Assembly (NCBI GenBank): GCA_025210455.1
Contig: JAOARQ010000024.1
Location: 1 to 64,000, forward strand
Length of the DNA: 64,000 nucleotides
DNA from: Pelagimonas sp.
Lineage (GTDB): Bacteria; Pseudomonadota; Alphaproteobacteria; Rhodobacterales; Rhodobacteraceae
Reading direction: 5' to 3'
Shown here: positions 53,281 to 62,896 of the stretch, piece after piece
Numbering within the stretch: the first letter of the stretch is position 1
How the letters are laid out: each line of letters starts with the position of its first letter
Notes under the pieces: model-generated
The model's database searches: none
Told to the model about the DNA's origin: nothing
The model's input: the letters and a program-made list of their open reading frames with translations, nothing else
Translations under genes and position numbers: made by a program

Positions 53281-54225
53281 ATGCTGGCCTATATTTTTCG
53301 ACGCCTGATATCCCTTTCGCTCAGCCTTCTGGTGGCGTCTGCATTGATATTTCTGGTGGTCGAAGTGGCCCCGGGCGATCCCGCCAGTTTCATGCTGGGG
53401 CTCAATGCGCAACCTGATACCATAGCCGCTGTCCGCGCAGAACTGGGGCTGGATGTGCCGCGTCTTCAGCGCTATTTTCAATGGGTTAGCGGCATGTTGA
53501 TCGGTGATTTCGGCACCTCATATACTTACCGCACCGAGGTCTCACAGATGATCGCGGATCGCCTGTGGATCTCACTGCCGCTTGCGATCTATGCGCTTTT
53601 GCTCTCAACGCTGCTGGCATTTCCGGCGGGCGTTCTGGCCGCCGCACGCCGGGGCCGCAAAGCCGATCTTTCCGTGATGACAGCCACCCAACTGGGCATC
53701 GCCATTCCAAATTTCTGGTTCGCCATGCTGCTGGTGCTGCTTTTCGCGATCAAACTGCGCTATTTCCCCGCAGGTGGCTTTGCCGGCTGGGAAGACCCCC
53801 TCATGGGCCTGCGCTCTTTAACTCTGCCCGCCATTGCCCTCGCCCTGCCGCAGGCGGCCATTCTCACCCGCGTCCTGCGGTCATCGCTGATCGAAACCCT
53901 GGGCTCAGATTTCATCCGCACCGCCCGCGCCAAAGGGCTGACGCGCACACAGGTGCTTTGGCGGCACGGGCTGCGCAATGCGCTGATCCCCGTGCTGACC
54001 ATCATCGGCCTGCAGTTTTCCTTTCTGCTGGCCGGGGCCATCATCATCGAACAGGTCTTCTTTCTGCCCGGCCTGGGTCGCCTGATCTTTCAGGCCATCA
54101 CACAGCGTGATCTCATCGTGGTTGAATCTGTCGTCATGTTACTGGTCTTCGCCGTGATCCTTGTGAATTTCCTCACCGATCTGGCCTATGCGCTGGTCGA
54201 TCCCCGTCTAAGGCAGCGCGCATGA
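53281..54225 (+). CDS. ABC transporter permease, DppB type
   Basis: A 314-residue inner-membrane permease with about six hydrophobic helices. The N-terminal block YIFRRLISLSLSLLVASALI and the EAA loop DFIRTARAKGLTRTQVLWRHGLRNALIPV contact the ATPase. It pairs with the DppC-type permease encoded next, overlapping it by four bases. The ATG is preceded by no clear ribosome site in the 103-base gap, which must also hold the promoter for this half of the locus. Confidence 0.92.
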   Translation: MLAYIFRRLISLSLSLLVASALIFLVVEVAPGDPASFMLGLNAQPDTIAAVRAELGLDVPRLQRYFQWVSGMLIGDFGTSYTYRTEVSQMIADRLWISLPLAIYALLLSTLLAFPAGVLAAARRGRKADLSVMTATQLGIAIPNFWFAMLLVLLFAIKLRYFPAGGFAGWEDPLMGLRSLTLPAIALALPQAAILTRVLRSSLIETLGSDFIRTARAKGLTRTQVLWRHGLRNALIPVLTIIGLQFSFLLAGAIIIEQVFFLPGLGRLIFQAITQRDLIVVESVVMLLVFAVILVNFLTDLAYALVDPRLRQRA

Positions 54226-55037
54226 CCCGAAACCTGTTCATCGGCGGTCTCCTGTGTCTCACCGTCACCTGTGCGGCGCTGCTCTCCTTTATCTGGACCC
54301 CGGAAAGCGTCGAAGCGATGAATATCGCCGGGCGGCTGAAAGCCCCCAACGCCCAGAACTGGCTGGGCACAGATCACTTTGGCCGCGATCTGCTCAGCAT
54401 GATCATGGTCGGGGCGCAAACCTCGCTTGCCGTGGCGCTGGTCGCCGTGGGCATCGGTATGGGGCTGGGCGTCCCCCTTGGGCTGACCGCAGCCGCCCGC
54501 GCCGGGGGATGGCTGGATGAGCTCATCTCGCGCGGCAATGACCTGATCTTTGCCTTCCCTTCACTGGTGATTGCGATCCTGATCACCGCCGTTCTGGGCG
54601 CCGGTGCGGTGAACGCCATCATCGCCATCGGCATCTTTAACATCCCGGTCTTCGCCCGCCTGACCCGTGGGGCTGCCCTGTCGCTCTGGCAGCGCGAATT
54701 CATTCTCGCCGCGCAGGTGGCGGGCAAATCCCACGCGCGGATCAGTGTCGAACATATCCTGCCCAACGTCACCAATCTGCTGATTGTGCAGGGCACCATC
54801 CAGTTCTCGCTGGGCATCCTCGCCGAAGCTGGCCTCTCTTATGTGGGCCTTGGGGCGCAGCCACCAATCCCCAGCTGGGGCAGAATGCTGGCGGATGCGC
54901 AAACCATGGTCGCTCTTGCACCGCATGTGGCCATCGTTCCCGGCATGGCCATTGTCCTGACGGTTCTGGGGCTGAATCTGCTGGGCGACGGCCTGCGCGA
55001 TTATCTCGATCCCCGTCTCAAGGTGATGCGCACATGA
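54222..55037 (+). CDS. ABC transporter permease, DppC type
   Basis: A 271-residue permease with an N-terminal helix, then the block [27 protein letters not shown] (about 45-70) and the EAA loop [26 protein letters not shown]. These features match the DppC/OppC family of peptide-type importers. It overlaps dppB-like and ATPase genes by four bases on each side. Confidence 0.92.
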   Translation: MTRNLFIGGLLCLTVTCAALLSFIWTPESVEAMNIAGRLKAPNAQNWLGTDHFGRDLLSMIMVGAQTSLAVALVAVGIGMGLGVPLGLTAAARAGGWLDELISRGNDLIFAFPSLVIAILITAVLGAGAVNAIIAIGIFNIPVFARLTRGAALSLWQREFILAAQVAGKSHARISVEHILPNVTNLLIVQGTIQFSLGILAEAGLSYVGLGAQPPIPSWGRMLADAQTMVALAPHVAIVPGMAIVLTVLGLNLLGDGLRDYLDPRLKVMRT

Positions 55038-56638
55038 CCGCCCTGCTGCAAATCCATGACCTGAGCATCTCATTCTCTGGCAAAGAGGTGGTCAAAGGCA
55101 TTGATCTGACCATCAACAAAGGCGAAGTCCTCGCTCTCACAGGTGAATCCGGGTCGGGCAAATCCATGACAGCCTTTGCCACCATGGGGCTGCTGCCTCA
55201 GACAGCGCAGGTCAGCGGGCAGATCCTGCTGGATGGGCAGAACCTGCTGGATCTCAGCGAAGCCCAGCTCTGCGATCTGCGCGGGCGCGATATTGGCATG
55301 ATCTTTCAGGAACCAATGACCGCCCTCAATCCGGTGCAAACCATCGGTGCACAGGTCACGGAAACCATCCGGCAACACACAGCGATGCCGCCCGCAAGGG
55401 CGAAAGAGCGCGCCGCTCAGGTTCTCACCCGCGTGGGGCTGCCCCCGGATCGCTATCCCATGTCACGCTATCCGCACGAACTTTCGGGTGGCCAGCGCCA
55501 GCGCGTGGTCATCGCCATGGCCGTCGCGCTCAAACCCCGCCTGCTAATCGCGGATGAGCCCACCACAGCCCTTGATGTCACCACACAGGCGCAGATCATT
55601 GATCTTTTGCTCGATCTCACCGCCAGCGACAATATGGGCCTGCTGATGATCACCCATGATCTGGCGGTGGTCAGCCAGATGGCCCATCGCATCGCCGTCA
55701 TGCAACACGGAGAGATCGTCGAAACCGCCCCAACAGCGCAGCTCTTTGCCCAGATGCAGCACCCCTATACCCGCGCGTTGTTCAACGCCTCGCGCCATCA
55801 GGCGCAACTCTCTGAGATCCCCGGCAGTGGCCCGCTGCTAAAGGTCACAAATGTATCCTGCGACTACCCTCTTCCGCGCCCCCACCCCTTTGCCAAACGC
55901 CCCTGGTTTCGCGCAGTCAAAAATGTGTCTCTGACCATCGCCCGCGGGGAACGTGTGGGCCTTGTGGGGGAATCCGGCTGTGGCAAGTCCACTCTGACCC
56001 GCGCCATTCTGGGGCTGGCCCCCACCGCCTCTGGCAGGATCACTCTGGATGGGGCCGATGTCTTCACTCAGGGCCATGCCAATCTGGACACCCGCCGCAA
56101 GATACAAGTTGTATTCCAAGATCCTTACGGCAGCTTCAATCCCCGCCACAAGGTCGCGCGCCTGATCGCAGAACCCTTCCACCTGCTCTCCGATCCCCCA
56201 ACCGGCGCCGCCCGCACAACAGCCATCGCCGAGGCTCTGACCGCCGTGGGCTTACAACCATCTGACGCTGATAAATACATCCACGCCTTCTCGGGCGGGC
56301 AGCGCCAACGCATCGCCATCGCCCGCGCCCTGATCATTCGCCCCGAACTCATTGTGTTCGACGAAGCGGTCTCGGCCCTCGATGTGCAGATCCGCGCGCA
56401 GATCCTTGATCTCATGGCCCAGCTGTCGCGCGACTATGGTCTCACTTATCTTTTTATTTCCCATGACTTATCCGTGGTGCGATCCATTACCGACCGTGTC
56501 CTTGTGATGCGCGCCGGTGAGATCGTGGAACAGGGTCAGACAGCGCAGATTTTCGACGCGCCCTCCCACCCGTATACCCGTGAATTGATTGCCGCCGCCC
56601 CCAGATTGCCAGACATAGGAGCCCCCCTTGCATCCTGA
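55034..56638 (+). CDS. Fused dipeptide-type ABC ATPase (DppD-DppF)
   Basis: A 534-residue protein carrying two complete ABC ATPase domains. The first has Walker A GESGSGKS and signature LSGGQRQRV; the second (from about 290) has GESGCGKST and [10 protein letters not shown], both with Walker B LIADEPT or IVFDEAVS. Each domain is followed by the oligopeptide-type C-terminal extension with HPYTRAL or HPYTREL. One chain thus provides both ATPase subunits. Overlaps the permease gene before it and the ALDH gene after it. Confidence 0.92.
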   Translation: MTALLQIHDLSISFSGKEVVKGIDLTINKGEVLALTGESGSGKSMTAFATMGLLPQTAQVSGQILLDGQNLLDLSEAQLCDLRGRDIGMIFQEPMTALNPVQTIGAQVTETIRQHTAMPPARAKERAAQVLTRVGLPPDRYPMSRYPHELSGGQRQRVVIAMAVALKPRLLIADEPTTALDVTTQAQIIDLLLDLTASDNMGLLMITHDLAVVSQMAHRIAVMQHGEIVETAPTAQLFAQMQHPYTRALFNASRHQAQLSEIPGSGPLLKVTNVSCDYPLPRPHPFAKRPWFRAVKNVSLTIARGERVGLVGESGCGKSTLTRAILGLAPTASGRITLDGADVFTQGHANLDTRRKIQVVFQDPYGSFNPRHKVARLIAEPFHLLSDPPTGAARTTAIAEALTAVGLQPSDADKYIHAFSGGQRQRIAIARALIIRPELIVFDEAVSALDVQIRAQILDLMAQLSRDYGLTYLFISHDLSVVRSITDRVLVMRAGEIVEQGQTAQIFDAPSHPYTRELIAAAPRLPDIGAPLAS

Positions 56639-58064
56639 ACTTCCTTTCAACCCGGCCCATATGTTTATCGCGGGTCAGTGGATCGCCTCCGAAAGCGCCC
56701 TTCCCCTGAACGACCCGTCCACCGATACACCAATCTGCATGATCGCCCGCGCCAGTACACAAAATGTCGACAAGGCGGTTCAGGCCGCACATTCCGCCCT
56801 GTCCGGGGCCTGGGGCAAAGCCACTGCCGTAGAACGCGGTCGCATCCTGACCCGTCTGGGGCAACTGGTGCTTGAACATGTCGACATCCTCGCCGAACTC
56901 GAAGCCCGCGATGTCGGCAAACCCCTGACACAGGCCCGCGCCGACGCCATCGCCCTGGCCCGCTACTGCGAATTCTATGGCGGGGCTGCGGATAAAATCC
57001 ATGGGCAGACAATCCCCTACCTTGATGGATACACAGTGTATTCCATGCGGGAACCCCACGGGGTGACCGGTCATATCGTGCCCTGGAACTACCCCATGCA
57101 GATCATCGGCCGCTCTGTCGGGGCCGCTTTGGCCATGGGCAATGCCTGCGTTCTCAAACCCGCCGAAGATGCCTGCCTGACCGCGCTGTATTTCACCTGG
57201 CTGGCAGATCAGGCGGGGCTGCCCGCAGGCGCGCTCAATACACTGCCCGGCCTTGGCAGCGAAGCCGGGGCCGCGCTGGCCGCCCACCCCGGCATTCAGC
57301 ACCTCAGCTTTACCGGTTCGGTCGCGACCGGCTCTGCCGTGCAGATCGCCGCCGGGGCTAGTGTTGTGCCCGTCACTCTGGAACTGGGGGGCAAATCCCC
57401 TCAGATCGTTTTCGAAGACGCCGATCTTGACGCAGCCCTCCCCTTTCTGGTGAACGCAGGCCTGCAAAACGCGGGCCAGACCTGTTCGGCCTCATCGCGC
57501 ATCCTCGTGCACCGCACGCTGTTTGATGGGGTCGCCCGGCGCATGTCCGACGCCTACCGCGCCAAACGCATAGGCCCCGCGCTGGACGATCCCGATATCG
57601 GTCCGCTGATCAACGCCAAACAAAAGGCCCGCGTGCAGGAATTCCTTGATCGCGCCCATGATCTGCCCCTGCTTGCGCAAAGCGAGATCCCCGACAGCCC
57701 CGGCCATTTTGTCCCTGCCTCGCTCTTTGGCCCTGTTCCGCCCGATCACAGCCTTGCGCAGGATGAAATCTTTGGCCCTGTGCAGGTGATCATCCCCTTT
57801 GACACCGAAGAAGACGCGCTGAAAATCGCCAATGGCACCGATTATGGCCTTGTCGCCAGCATCTGGACCCGCGACGGCGCGCGCCAGATGCGGCTGGCCA
57901 AACAGATCCGCTCCGGTCAGGTCTTCATCAACAACTACGGCGCAGGCGGCGGAGTCGAACTGCCCTTTGGCGGCATCGGCAAATCCGGCCACGGTCGCGA
58001 AAAAGGCTTCGAGGCGCTCTATGGGTTTTCGACCCTCAAAACCGTTGCAGCCTTCCACGGCTAA
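56628..58064 (+). CDS. Aldehyde dehydrogenase
   Basis: A 478-residue ALDH with [40 protein letters not shown], the catalytic cysteine in [11 protein letters not shown] and [15 protein letters not shown]. It resembles the betaine or gamma-aminobutyraldehyde dehydrogenase branches. The start is TTG 56628 with AGGAG upstream, overlapping the ATPase gene by 11 bases. Encoded with a transporter, an SDR and a peptidase, it probably oxidises an aldehyde made from the imported compound. Confidence 0.88.
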   Translation: MHPELPFNPAHMFIAGQWIASESALPLNDPSTDTPICMIARASTQNVDKAVQAAHSALSGAWGKATAVERGRILTRLGQLVLEHVDILAELEARDVGKPLTQARADAIALARYCEFYGGAADKIHGQTIPYLDGYTVYSMREPHGVTGHIVPWNYPMQIIGRSVGAALAMGNACVLKPAEDACLTALYFTWLADQAGLPAGALNTLPGLGSEAGAALAAHPGIQHLSFTGSVATGSAVQIAAGASVVPVTLELGGKSPQIVFEDADLDAALPFLVNAGLQNAGQTCSASSRILVHRTLFDGVARRMSDAYRAKRIGPALDDPDIGPLINAKQKARVQEFLDRAHDLPLLAQSEIPDSPGHFVPASLFGPVPPDHSLAQDEIFGPVQVIIPFDTEEDALKIANGTDYGLVASIWTRDGARQMRLAKQIRSGQVFINNYGAGGGVELPFGGIGKSGHGREKGFEALYGFSTLKTVAAFHG

Positions 58065-58084
58065 TCTATTGTAAGGACATGATT

Positions 58085-58825
58085 ATGAGACTTGAAGGTA
58101 AAAAAGCCATCGTCACCGGGGCGGGATCAGGGTTTGGAGCGGGCATTGCACGCCGCTTTGCCGCAGAGGGCGCGCAGGTGCTGGTGGCTGACATCAATCA
58201 AGAAGCTGCGCAGGCCGTCGCCTCAGAAATTGACGGCACCGCGCTGCGCGTCGATGTCTCTGACAAAGATGACGTCACAACAATGATCAACACCGCTCAG
58301 GAAACCTTTGGTGGTATCGACATTCTTGTGAATAATGCAGGATGTACACATTTACCAACCCCTCTGGAAGAGGTCAGCGAAGACGACTTTGACCGCGTCT
58401 TTGCGGTGAATTGCAAATCCATCTATCTCGCCGCCAAGGCATTGATACCTATATACAAGTCTCAGGATTCGGGGTGCATACTTAATGTATCATCCACTGC
58501 TGGCCTGTCTCCTCGTCCAAATTTAAACTGGTACAACGCCTCAAAAGGCTGGCTCAACACCGCAACCAAAACCATGGCTGTCGAACTTGCCCCCTCTGGT
58601 ATCCGCGTCAATGCGATCAACCCGGTTGCGGGCGAAACACCGCTACTCAGCAGCTTCATGGGGGAGGACACGCCCGAGATCCGCGCCAAATTCCTCTCGA
58701 CCATTCCGCTGGGCCGGCTTTCCACCCCCGAAGACATGGCCAACGCCGCGCTTTATCTGTGCTCGGACGAGGCCTCAATGGTGACAGGTGTCTGCCTTGA
58801 GGTTGACGGCGGCCGCTGTATTTAA
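58085..58825 (+). CDS. Short-chain dehydrogenase/reductase (FabG-like)
   Basis: A 246-residue SDR with [16 protein letters not shown] near the N-terminus, NNAGCTH, catalytic serine in [13 protein letters not shown] for Tyr-Lys, and [12 protein letters not shown] at the end. ATG 58085 is preferred to ATG 58079 because AAGGA lies seven bases before it. The middle of the gene (about 58440-58530) is noticeably more AT-rich than its surroundings. The substrate is unknown; context suggests an alcohol or keto intermediate of the ALDH pathway. Confidence 0.86.
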   Translation: MRLEGKKAIVTGAGSGFGAGIARRFAAEGAQVLVADINQEAAQAVASEIDGTALRVDVSDKDDVTTMINTAQETFGGIDILVNNAGCTHLPTPLEEVSEDDFDRVFAVNCKSIYLAAKALIPIYKSQDSGCILNVSSTAGLSPRPNLNWYNASKGWLNTATKTMAVELAPSGIRVNAINPVAGETPLLSSFMGEDTPEIRAKFLSTIPLGRLSTPEDMANAALYLCSDEASMVTGVCLEVDGGRCI

Positions 58826-58847
58826 CCTTTTCGGCCGCCCGCACAGC

Positions 58848-58890
58848 ATGCGCATGCTTTGTGCATGGATTGTGCATAGGATGTGCCCCC
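58848..58890. repeat. 11-bp-phased tandem repeat element, copy B
   Basis: Four units in register: ATGCGCATGCT, TTGTGCATGGA, TTGTGCATAGG, ATGTGCCCCC. It lies between the SDR stop and the peptidase start, 20 bases before the peptidase ATG. Copy A at 40092-40134 has the same order and spacing. Confidence 0.75.
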
Positions 58891-58910
58891 CCAATTTCAG
58901 GAGTTAACCA

Positions 58911-59903
58911 ATGCGCCCCGGCACTAAGAATTTGATCACCGATATCGCTGGCTTGCGGGTCGGAAATGCGCAGGATGAGCTGCTGAAATCCGGCACCACC
59001 GTGCTGGTCGCGGATGAGCCTTTTGTCGCCTCGGTCAATGTCATGGGCGGTGCACCCGGCACACGCGAAACCGATCTTTTAGCCCCCGACAAATCCGCCC
59101 CCGGCGCGGATGCGCTGGTACTGTCTGGCGGCAGCGCCTTTGGTCTGGCAGCGGCACAGGGCGTCATGGATGCACTGCATCAAAACGGGCGTGGCTTTCC
59201 GGTGCTTTCCGCCCGCGTCCCACTGGTGCCCGCCGCGATCCTGTTTGATCTATTGAACAATGGCGCAAAGGATTGGCCCGAAAATCCTTATCCAGCTCTT
59301 GGGCGGCAAGCCCTTGAAAATGCGTCGGAAAGCTTTGCACTCGGAACCGTCGGCGCAGGCACAGGCGCCACAACCGCACAGCATAAGGGCGGGCTTGGCT
59401 CTGCCTCGCTGGTGCTGGACAATGGCGTCACAGTGGGGGCCTTGGTGGCGGCAAATCCGCTAGGCAGCGTCACAACGCCGTCAGGCAAACATTTCTGGGC
59501 GGCACCCTTTGAAATTGGCTATGAATTTGGTGGGTTAGGCCCTGATCCAGACCCGGGCTTTATCCTGCCACCCAGCCGCAAGGTTCGGGCCATGTCGCAG
59601 ATGGGGAACACCACCATCGCCATCGTCGCCACCGATGCGCAGCTGGACAAAGCCATATGCCACCGCATAGCCACCGCCGCCCATGACGGCATGGCCCGCG
59701 CCATCGTGCCCTCGCATACGCCCATGGATGGCGATCTGATTTTCTCTTTATCTACAGGAGTTAAGCCCCTGTCCGATCCGTCTGAACTTTCTGAAATCGG
59801 ACATGCCGCCAGCATTTGTCTGGCCCGCGCCATCGCCCGCGCCATCTGGGAAGCCACCCCGTCAGAGAGCGATCTTCTGCCCTGTCTGCAGCAAGAACTT
59901 TAA
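58911..59903 (+). CDS. P1/S58-family peptidase (DmpA-like aminopeptidase)
   Basis: A 330-residue N-terminal-nucleophile peptidase homologue. It has the family blocks GLRVGNAQDE, GGAPGTRETDLL and LSGGSAFGLAAAQGVM. It has GTVGAGTGATTAQHKGGLGSAS (by its ends) before the self-cleavage region, where the nucleophile follows near MGNTTIAIVATDA. Members are L-aminopeptidase/D-esterases or beta-peptidases. Next to a peptide-type ABC importer it may trim imported peptides. AGGAG precedes the ATG; the stop overlaps the convergent SseB gene. Confidence 0.87.
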   Translation: MRPGTKNLITDIAGLRVGNAQDELLKSGTTVLVADEPFVASVNVMGGAPGTRETDLLAPDKSAPGADALVLSGGSAFGLAAAQGVMDALHQNGRGFPVLSARVPLVPAAILFDLLNNGAKDWPENPYPALGRQALENASESFALGTVGAGTGATTAQHKGGLGSASLVLDNGVTVGALVAANPLGSVTTPSGKHFWAAPFEIGYEFGGLGPDPDPGFILPPSRKVRAMSQMGNTTIAIVATDAQLDKAICHRIATAAHDGMARAIVPSHTPMDGDLIFSLSTGVKPLSDPSELSEIGHAASICLARAIARAIWEATPSESDLLPCLQQEL

Positions 59904-60691
59904 CGCAGAATCGGCGGCTTTTCCGGATCTGATCCCGGTGCAGGGCGCACCTCCTGCACCGATGATACTTCGGGTTCCGGCAGGTCAAACCGCAGGGCAA
60001 CCCGTGCTAGTTCAGCGGTCAGCGGGTCCGTGTCTGACAGAAAGGTCACGTCCAGCGCCCCCGCCTCAAGACCTGAAAACACCAGCGCCTCATTGACTGC
60101 CCCGGCCAGCGCAAGCTCTGCCCCCGGCACAGCCCCGGTCAGCCCCAGCAGATGCCCTTTGCCGCCACCTTCATAGGTCACCTCGGCCAGATAGGCCTTG
60201 CGCGCCAACCCCTGCGCCGTGGCCAGTTTTGCATCCAGGGCCTTCAACAAAGCTTCGGGCAGATTTTGCGGCATGGCGAACTGTTCAGGCTTTGCCTCGG
60301 CCTGAACGGGCGCATTGGAAAGTGTCTCAACCAACCAGCCAAGTGCCTGTGGTGGCAGCAAAATTGAGGATGGCGCAATCTCAAGGTTCAGCGCCAACCC
60401 GATTCCCTGCCCAGACAGCATCCCAGCCAAAGCCCGCCCGGACAGCGCCGCATAGGGCACTTCCCGCTCCGCGAATTGTGTCAGACGTTCTTCCAGGTCG
60501 AACGCCAGAACAAAGGAATTTTCCTGCAGGTCGAAAATCTCGGGCGAAATCACATCACCTTTGGGCTCTTCTTTCAGCAGCAGGAACAGCTCAGCCTCGG
60601 CAAGGCGATCGTAAAACCGCAGGCGCGCGGTATCATCTTGCGGCGCGGCCTCCATAGCAGCGTGGGCCTGATCAAGCGGGGTCAGTGTCAT
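59900..60691 (-). CDS. SseB-family protein
   Basis: A 263-residue protein with an N-terminal SseB domain (about 1-125): LDQAHAAMEAAPQDDTARLRFYDRLAEAEL (by its ends), then FDLQENSFVLAFDLEERL and AALSGRALAGML. A second, less conserved domain follows. The family is of uncertain function; E. coli SseB is linked to serine and rhodanese metabolism. Its 5' end overlaps the uracil-DNA glycosylase gene by 20 bases and its 3' end overlaps the convergent peptidase gene by four. Confidence 0.78.
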   Translation of the reverse strand: MTLTPLDQAHAAMEAAPQDDTARLRFYDRLAEAELFLLLKEEPKGDVISPEIFDLQENSFVLAFDLEERLTQFAEREVPYAALSGRALAGMLSGQGIGLALNLEIAPSSILLPPQALGWLVETLSNAPVQAEAKPEQFAMPQNLPEALLKALDAKLATAQGLARKAYLAEVTYEGGGKGHLLGLTGAVPGAELALAGAVNEALVFSGLEAGALDVTFLSDTDPLTAELARVALRFDLPEPEVSSVQEVRPAPGSDPEKPPILR

Positions 60692-61268
60692 CTATCACAT
60701 CCTTCACGCGGGCGCGCAGAGCTGGCAACAGTTCAGCTTCGAACCACGGGTTGCGTTTCAACCAAGCCGTATTGCGCCACGACGGATGAGGCAAGGGGAT
60801 CGCGGCGGGCAGAAAGTCACGCCAGCGTTGAACAGTTTCTGTCACCCCCGCTTTGGTGCCCAGATGCCATTTTTGCGCATAGCCGCCAATCAACAATGTC
60901 AGCCGAATGTCTGGCAGGTGATCAAGCACTGGCTGCCGCCATGTTTTCGCACAGATCGCGGGCGGTGGTAGGTCAGAGCCTTTGCGATACCCGGGAAAAC
61001 AGAACCCCATGGGCACAATAGCGATGCGGGACTGATCATAAAACAAAGCCTCATCCACCCCCAGCCAATCCCGAAGCCTGTCACCAGAGGGGTCGGTAAA
61101 TGGCATGCCAGAGTGATGCACCTTCATACCCGGGGCCTGCCCTGCGATCAGGATACGCGCCGTGCGGGACACGCGCAGCACAGGGCGTGGGGCATGGCCC
61201 GTTTCAGTCGCGGCAAAACGATCGGCGCAAATCTGGCAGGCCTGAATTTCGGCAATCATATGGTCCAT
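60672..61268 (-). CDS. Uracil-DNA glycosylase family protein
   Basis: A 198-residue UDG-superfamily protein. Motif 1 is GQAPGMKVHHSGMPFTDPSG (about 42-61) and the C-terminal motif is PLPHPSWRN. N-terminal CQIC may suggest a metal site, but the four-cysteine iron-sulfur set of family 4 enzymes is not evident. The expected role is removal of uracil or a related damaged base from DNA. ATG 61268 is preferred; upstream in-frame ATG at 61307 lies near the divergent arsR promoter. It is followed by sseB in a two-gene unit. Confidence 0.8.
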   Translation of the reverse strand: MDHMIAEIQACQICADRFAATETGHAPRPVLRVSRTARILIAGQAPGMKVHHSGMPFTDPSGDRLRDWLGVDEALFYDQSRIAIVPMGFCFPGYRKGSDLPPPAICAKTWRQPVLDHLPDIRLTLLIGGYAQKWHLGTKAGVTETVQRWRDFLPAAIPLPHPSWRNTAWLKRNPWFEAELLPALRARVKDVIDDTDPA

Positions 61269-61324
61269 GCCCCATGCTAGCGGCTTACCCCGATGACAGG
61301 AATTCACGTTTTCGCAGCGCCTTT

Positions 61325-61344
61325 ATTTCGACAAACGTCGAAAT
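61325..61344. promoter_or_regulatory. Candidate ArsR operator
   Basis: ATTTCGAC-AAAC-GTCGAAAT is a perfect inverted repeat with 8-bp arms, 40 bases before the arsR start. ArsR/SmtB proteins bind short AT-flanked palindromes near their own promoters. Assignment is by position. Confidence 0.6.
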
Positions 61345-61384
61345 TTATCTTGCGCCAGAAAAACTATTCGATATTTCTAGAATC

Positions 61385-61726
61385 ATGAAAATGACTCCTT
61401 GCCCCCACCTCTCGCTTGAAACCGCTGCGGCGCAGTTCGCGGCGCTTGGATCCGAGCAACGCCTGTCTGTTCTGAACGCGCTGGTGCGCGCCGGAGCCGA
61501 TGGTCTGACCATGGGTGATCTTGGTGAAAGAACCAGCATCACCGGCTCAACCCTGACGCATCACCTTAAAATTCTGGCTGCCGCCGGTCTGGTGACGCAA
61601 ACAAAACGCGGGCGCAGCATGATCTGCGCCGGTGCCGACTATCCGGTCATTCAGGCCCTGTCGGATTATCTGTTGCAGAACTGCTGCGCAGACATGCCAT
61701 CCCAAAAGGAATGCTCTGATGAGTGA
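61385..61726 (+). CDS. ArsR/SmtB-family transcriptional repressor
   Basis: A 113-residue winged helix protein with LGSEQRLSVLNALVRAG and the recognition region LGERTSITGSTLTHHLKILAAAGLV. A terminal Cys pair (NCCADMPSQKEC) together with C5 could form a metalloid site in place of the classical ELCVCDL motif, which is absent. It probably derepresses the adjacent permease gene on binding arsenic or a related ligand. ATG 61385 is used; ATG 61391 is equally possible. The stop overlaps the permease start by eight bases. Confidence 0.85.
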   Translation: MKMTPCPHLSLETAAAQFAALGSEQRLSVLNALVRAGADGLTMGDLGERTSITGSTLTHHLKILAAAGLVTQTKRGRSMICAGADYPVIQALSDYLLQNCCADMPSQKECSDE

Positions 61727-62744
61727 ATGCACACCCTCCGCCGAGAAACCCAAGTTTGCCATTTCATGGGCCTGGGTCGCATCTGCGCTGATCCTGCTGA
61801 TCGTCGCCATACTGGATTGGCCGCAGCTTATCCCAACGCTGGATTTCTCGATCAATGCTATCCTGCACACTCTGCCGTTCATTCTGTTTGCGGTCTTTGC
61901 CGTGGCCTATCTGAAAGCCACTGGCGCTGAAAACCTGCTGGCGCGGGCATTTGAAGGCCGCGAAAGCCGGATGATTGTGATGGCCGCGTTTTTGGGCGGG
62001 CTTTCGCCCTTTTGTTCCTGCGAAGTCATCCCCTTTATTGCCGCGCTTCTGGCCGTTGGCGCGCCGCTGAGCGCCGTCATGGCCTTTTGGCTGTCGTCGC
62101 CGCTGATGGATCCCGCCATGTATTCCATTACTGCTGGTGTTCTGGGATTTGAGTTCGCGACTGCGAAGATGGTTGCTGCGGTCAGCCTTGGCATCTTTGG
62201 TGGCTTTGGCACCATGGTGTTGAAATCTTCGCCTGTTTTCGCCGATCCACTGCGGGAAAAACCCCAGGTTGGCGGATGTTGCGGTGTGCAAAAACCGTTT
62301 TCAGGGCGACCCGTCTGGAAATTTTGGACAGACAGTGACCGGATCGAGATCTTTAAAAACACTGGCCTTGAGAACCTGCTGTTCCTGTTGAAATGGCTGA
62401 CACTTGCTTATGTGATCGAAGCGATCATGATCCACTACCTGCCCGCCTCGCTTGTGGCCAATGTCCTGGGAGGAGAAGGTGTGCAACCCGTGCTTTTGGG
62501 CGCTTTTGTTGGCATGCCCGCCTATCTGAACGGCTATGCCGCTGTTCCGCTGGTGGCAGAGCTGCTGGAAAAAGGTATGGCAGATGGGGCCGCCATGAGC
62601 TTCATGTTGGCAGGTGGCGTCAGCTGTATCCCCGCAGCCATCGCTGTCTGGGCGCTGGTCAAACCGCGTGTCTTCGCCGCTTACTTGGGATTCGCCCTGG
62701 CTGGTTCAATTGTCGCGGGTTTGACGTGGGGGCTGATCGCTTGA
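61719..62744 (+). CDS. ArsP/DUF318-type permease
   Basis: A 341-residue membrane protein with about eight to ten hydrophobic segments in two similar halves. The conserved GLSPFCSCEVIPFIAALLAVGAPL (by its ends, about 88-112) and GMPAYLNGYAAVPL mark the DUF318/ArsP permease family, which includes exporters of trivalent organoarsenicals. A central cytoplasmic loop contains VGGCCGVQ. Pairing with an ArsR-type repressor supports a metalloid or toxic-compound efflux role. AAAAGGA precedes ATG 61719. Confidence 0.85.
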   Translation: MSECTPSAEKPKFAISWAWVASALILLIVAILDWPQLIPTLDFSINAILHTLPFILFAVFAVAYLKATGAENLLARAFEGRESRMIVMAAFLGGLSPFCSCEVIPFIAALLAVGAPLSAVMAFWLSSPLMDPAMYSITAGVLGFEFATAKMVAAVSLGIFGGFGTMVLKSSPVFADPLREKPQVGGCCGVQKPFSGRPVWKFWTDSDRIEIFKNTGLENLLFLLKWLTLAYVIEAIMIHYLPASLVANVLGGEGVQPVLLGAFVGMPAYLNGYAAVPLVAELLEKGMADGAAMSFMLAGGVSCIPAAIAVWALVKPRVFAAYLGFALAGSIVAGLTWGLIA

Positions 62745-62837
62745 CCCGTGAAGGGTTTTCCATACATCATCTGTACCAGGCGCAGCAGATTGTAACCAAA
62801 TCTTTCGATCTGCGGCGCACCTTGGCACTCATTGCCT

Positions 62838-62876
62838 AAGCCGGGTGGGTACACCAGTTCCGCTGCCCCTGCCCCA
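62838..62876 (+). ncRNA. Candidate nhaA-I-type (lithium-responsive) riboswitch in the nhaA leader
   Basis: The leader contains AAGCCGGGTGGGTACACC, then AGTTCCGCTGCCCC and TGCCCC, ending about 20 bases before the nhaA start. GGTG/CACC can form a small hairpin and the C-rich parts can pair with the G-rich part. Short structured leaders called nhaA-I precede alphaproteobacterial nhaA genes and sense lithium ions. The match is from memory of the sequence style, not a covariance search. Confidence 0.42.
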
Positions 62877-62896
62877 AAAACAATGTGGGAGACAGC

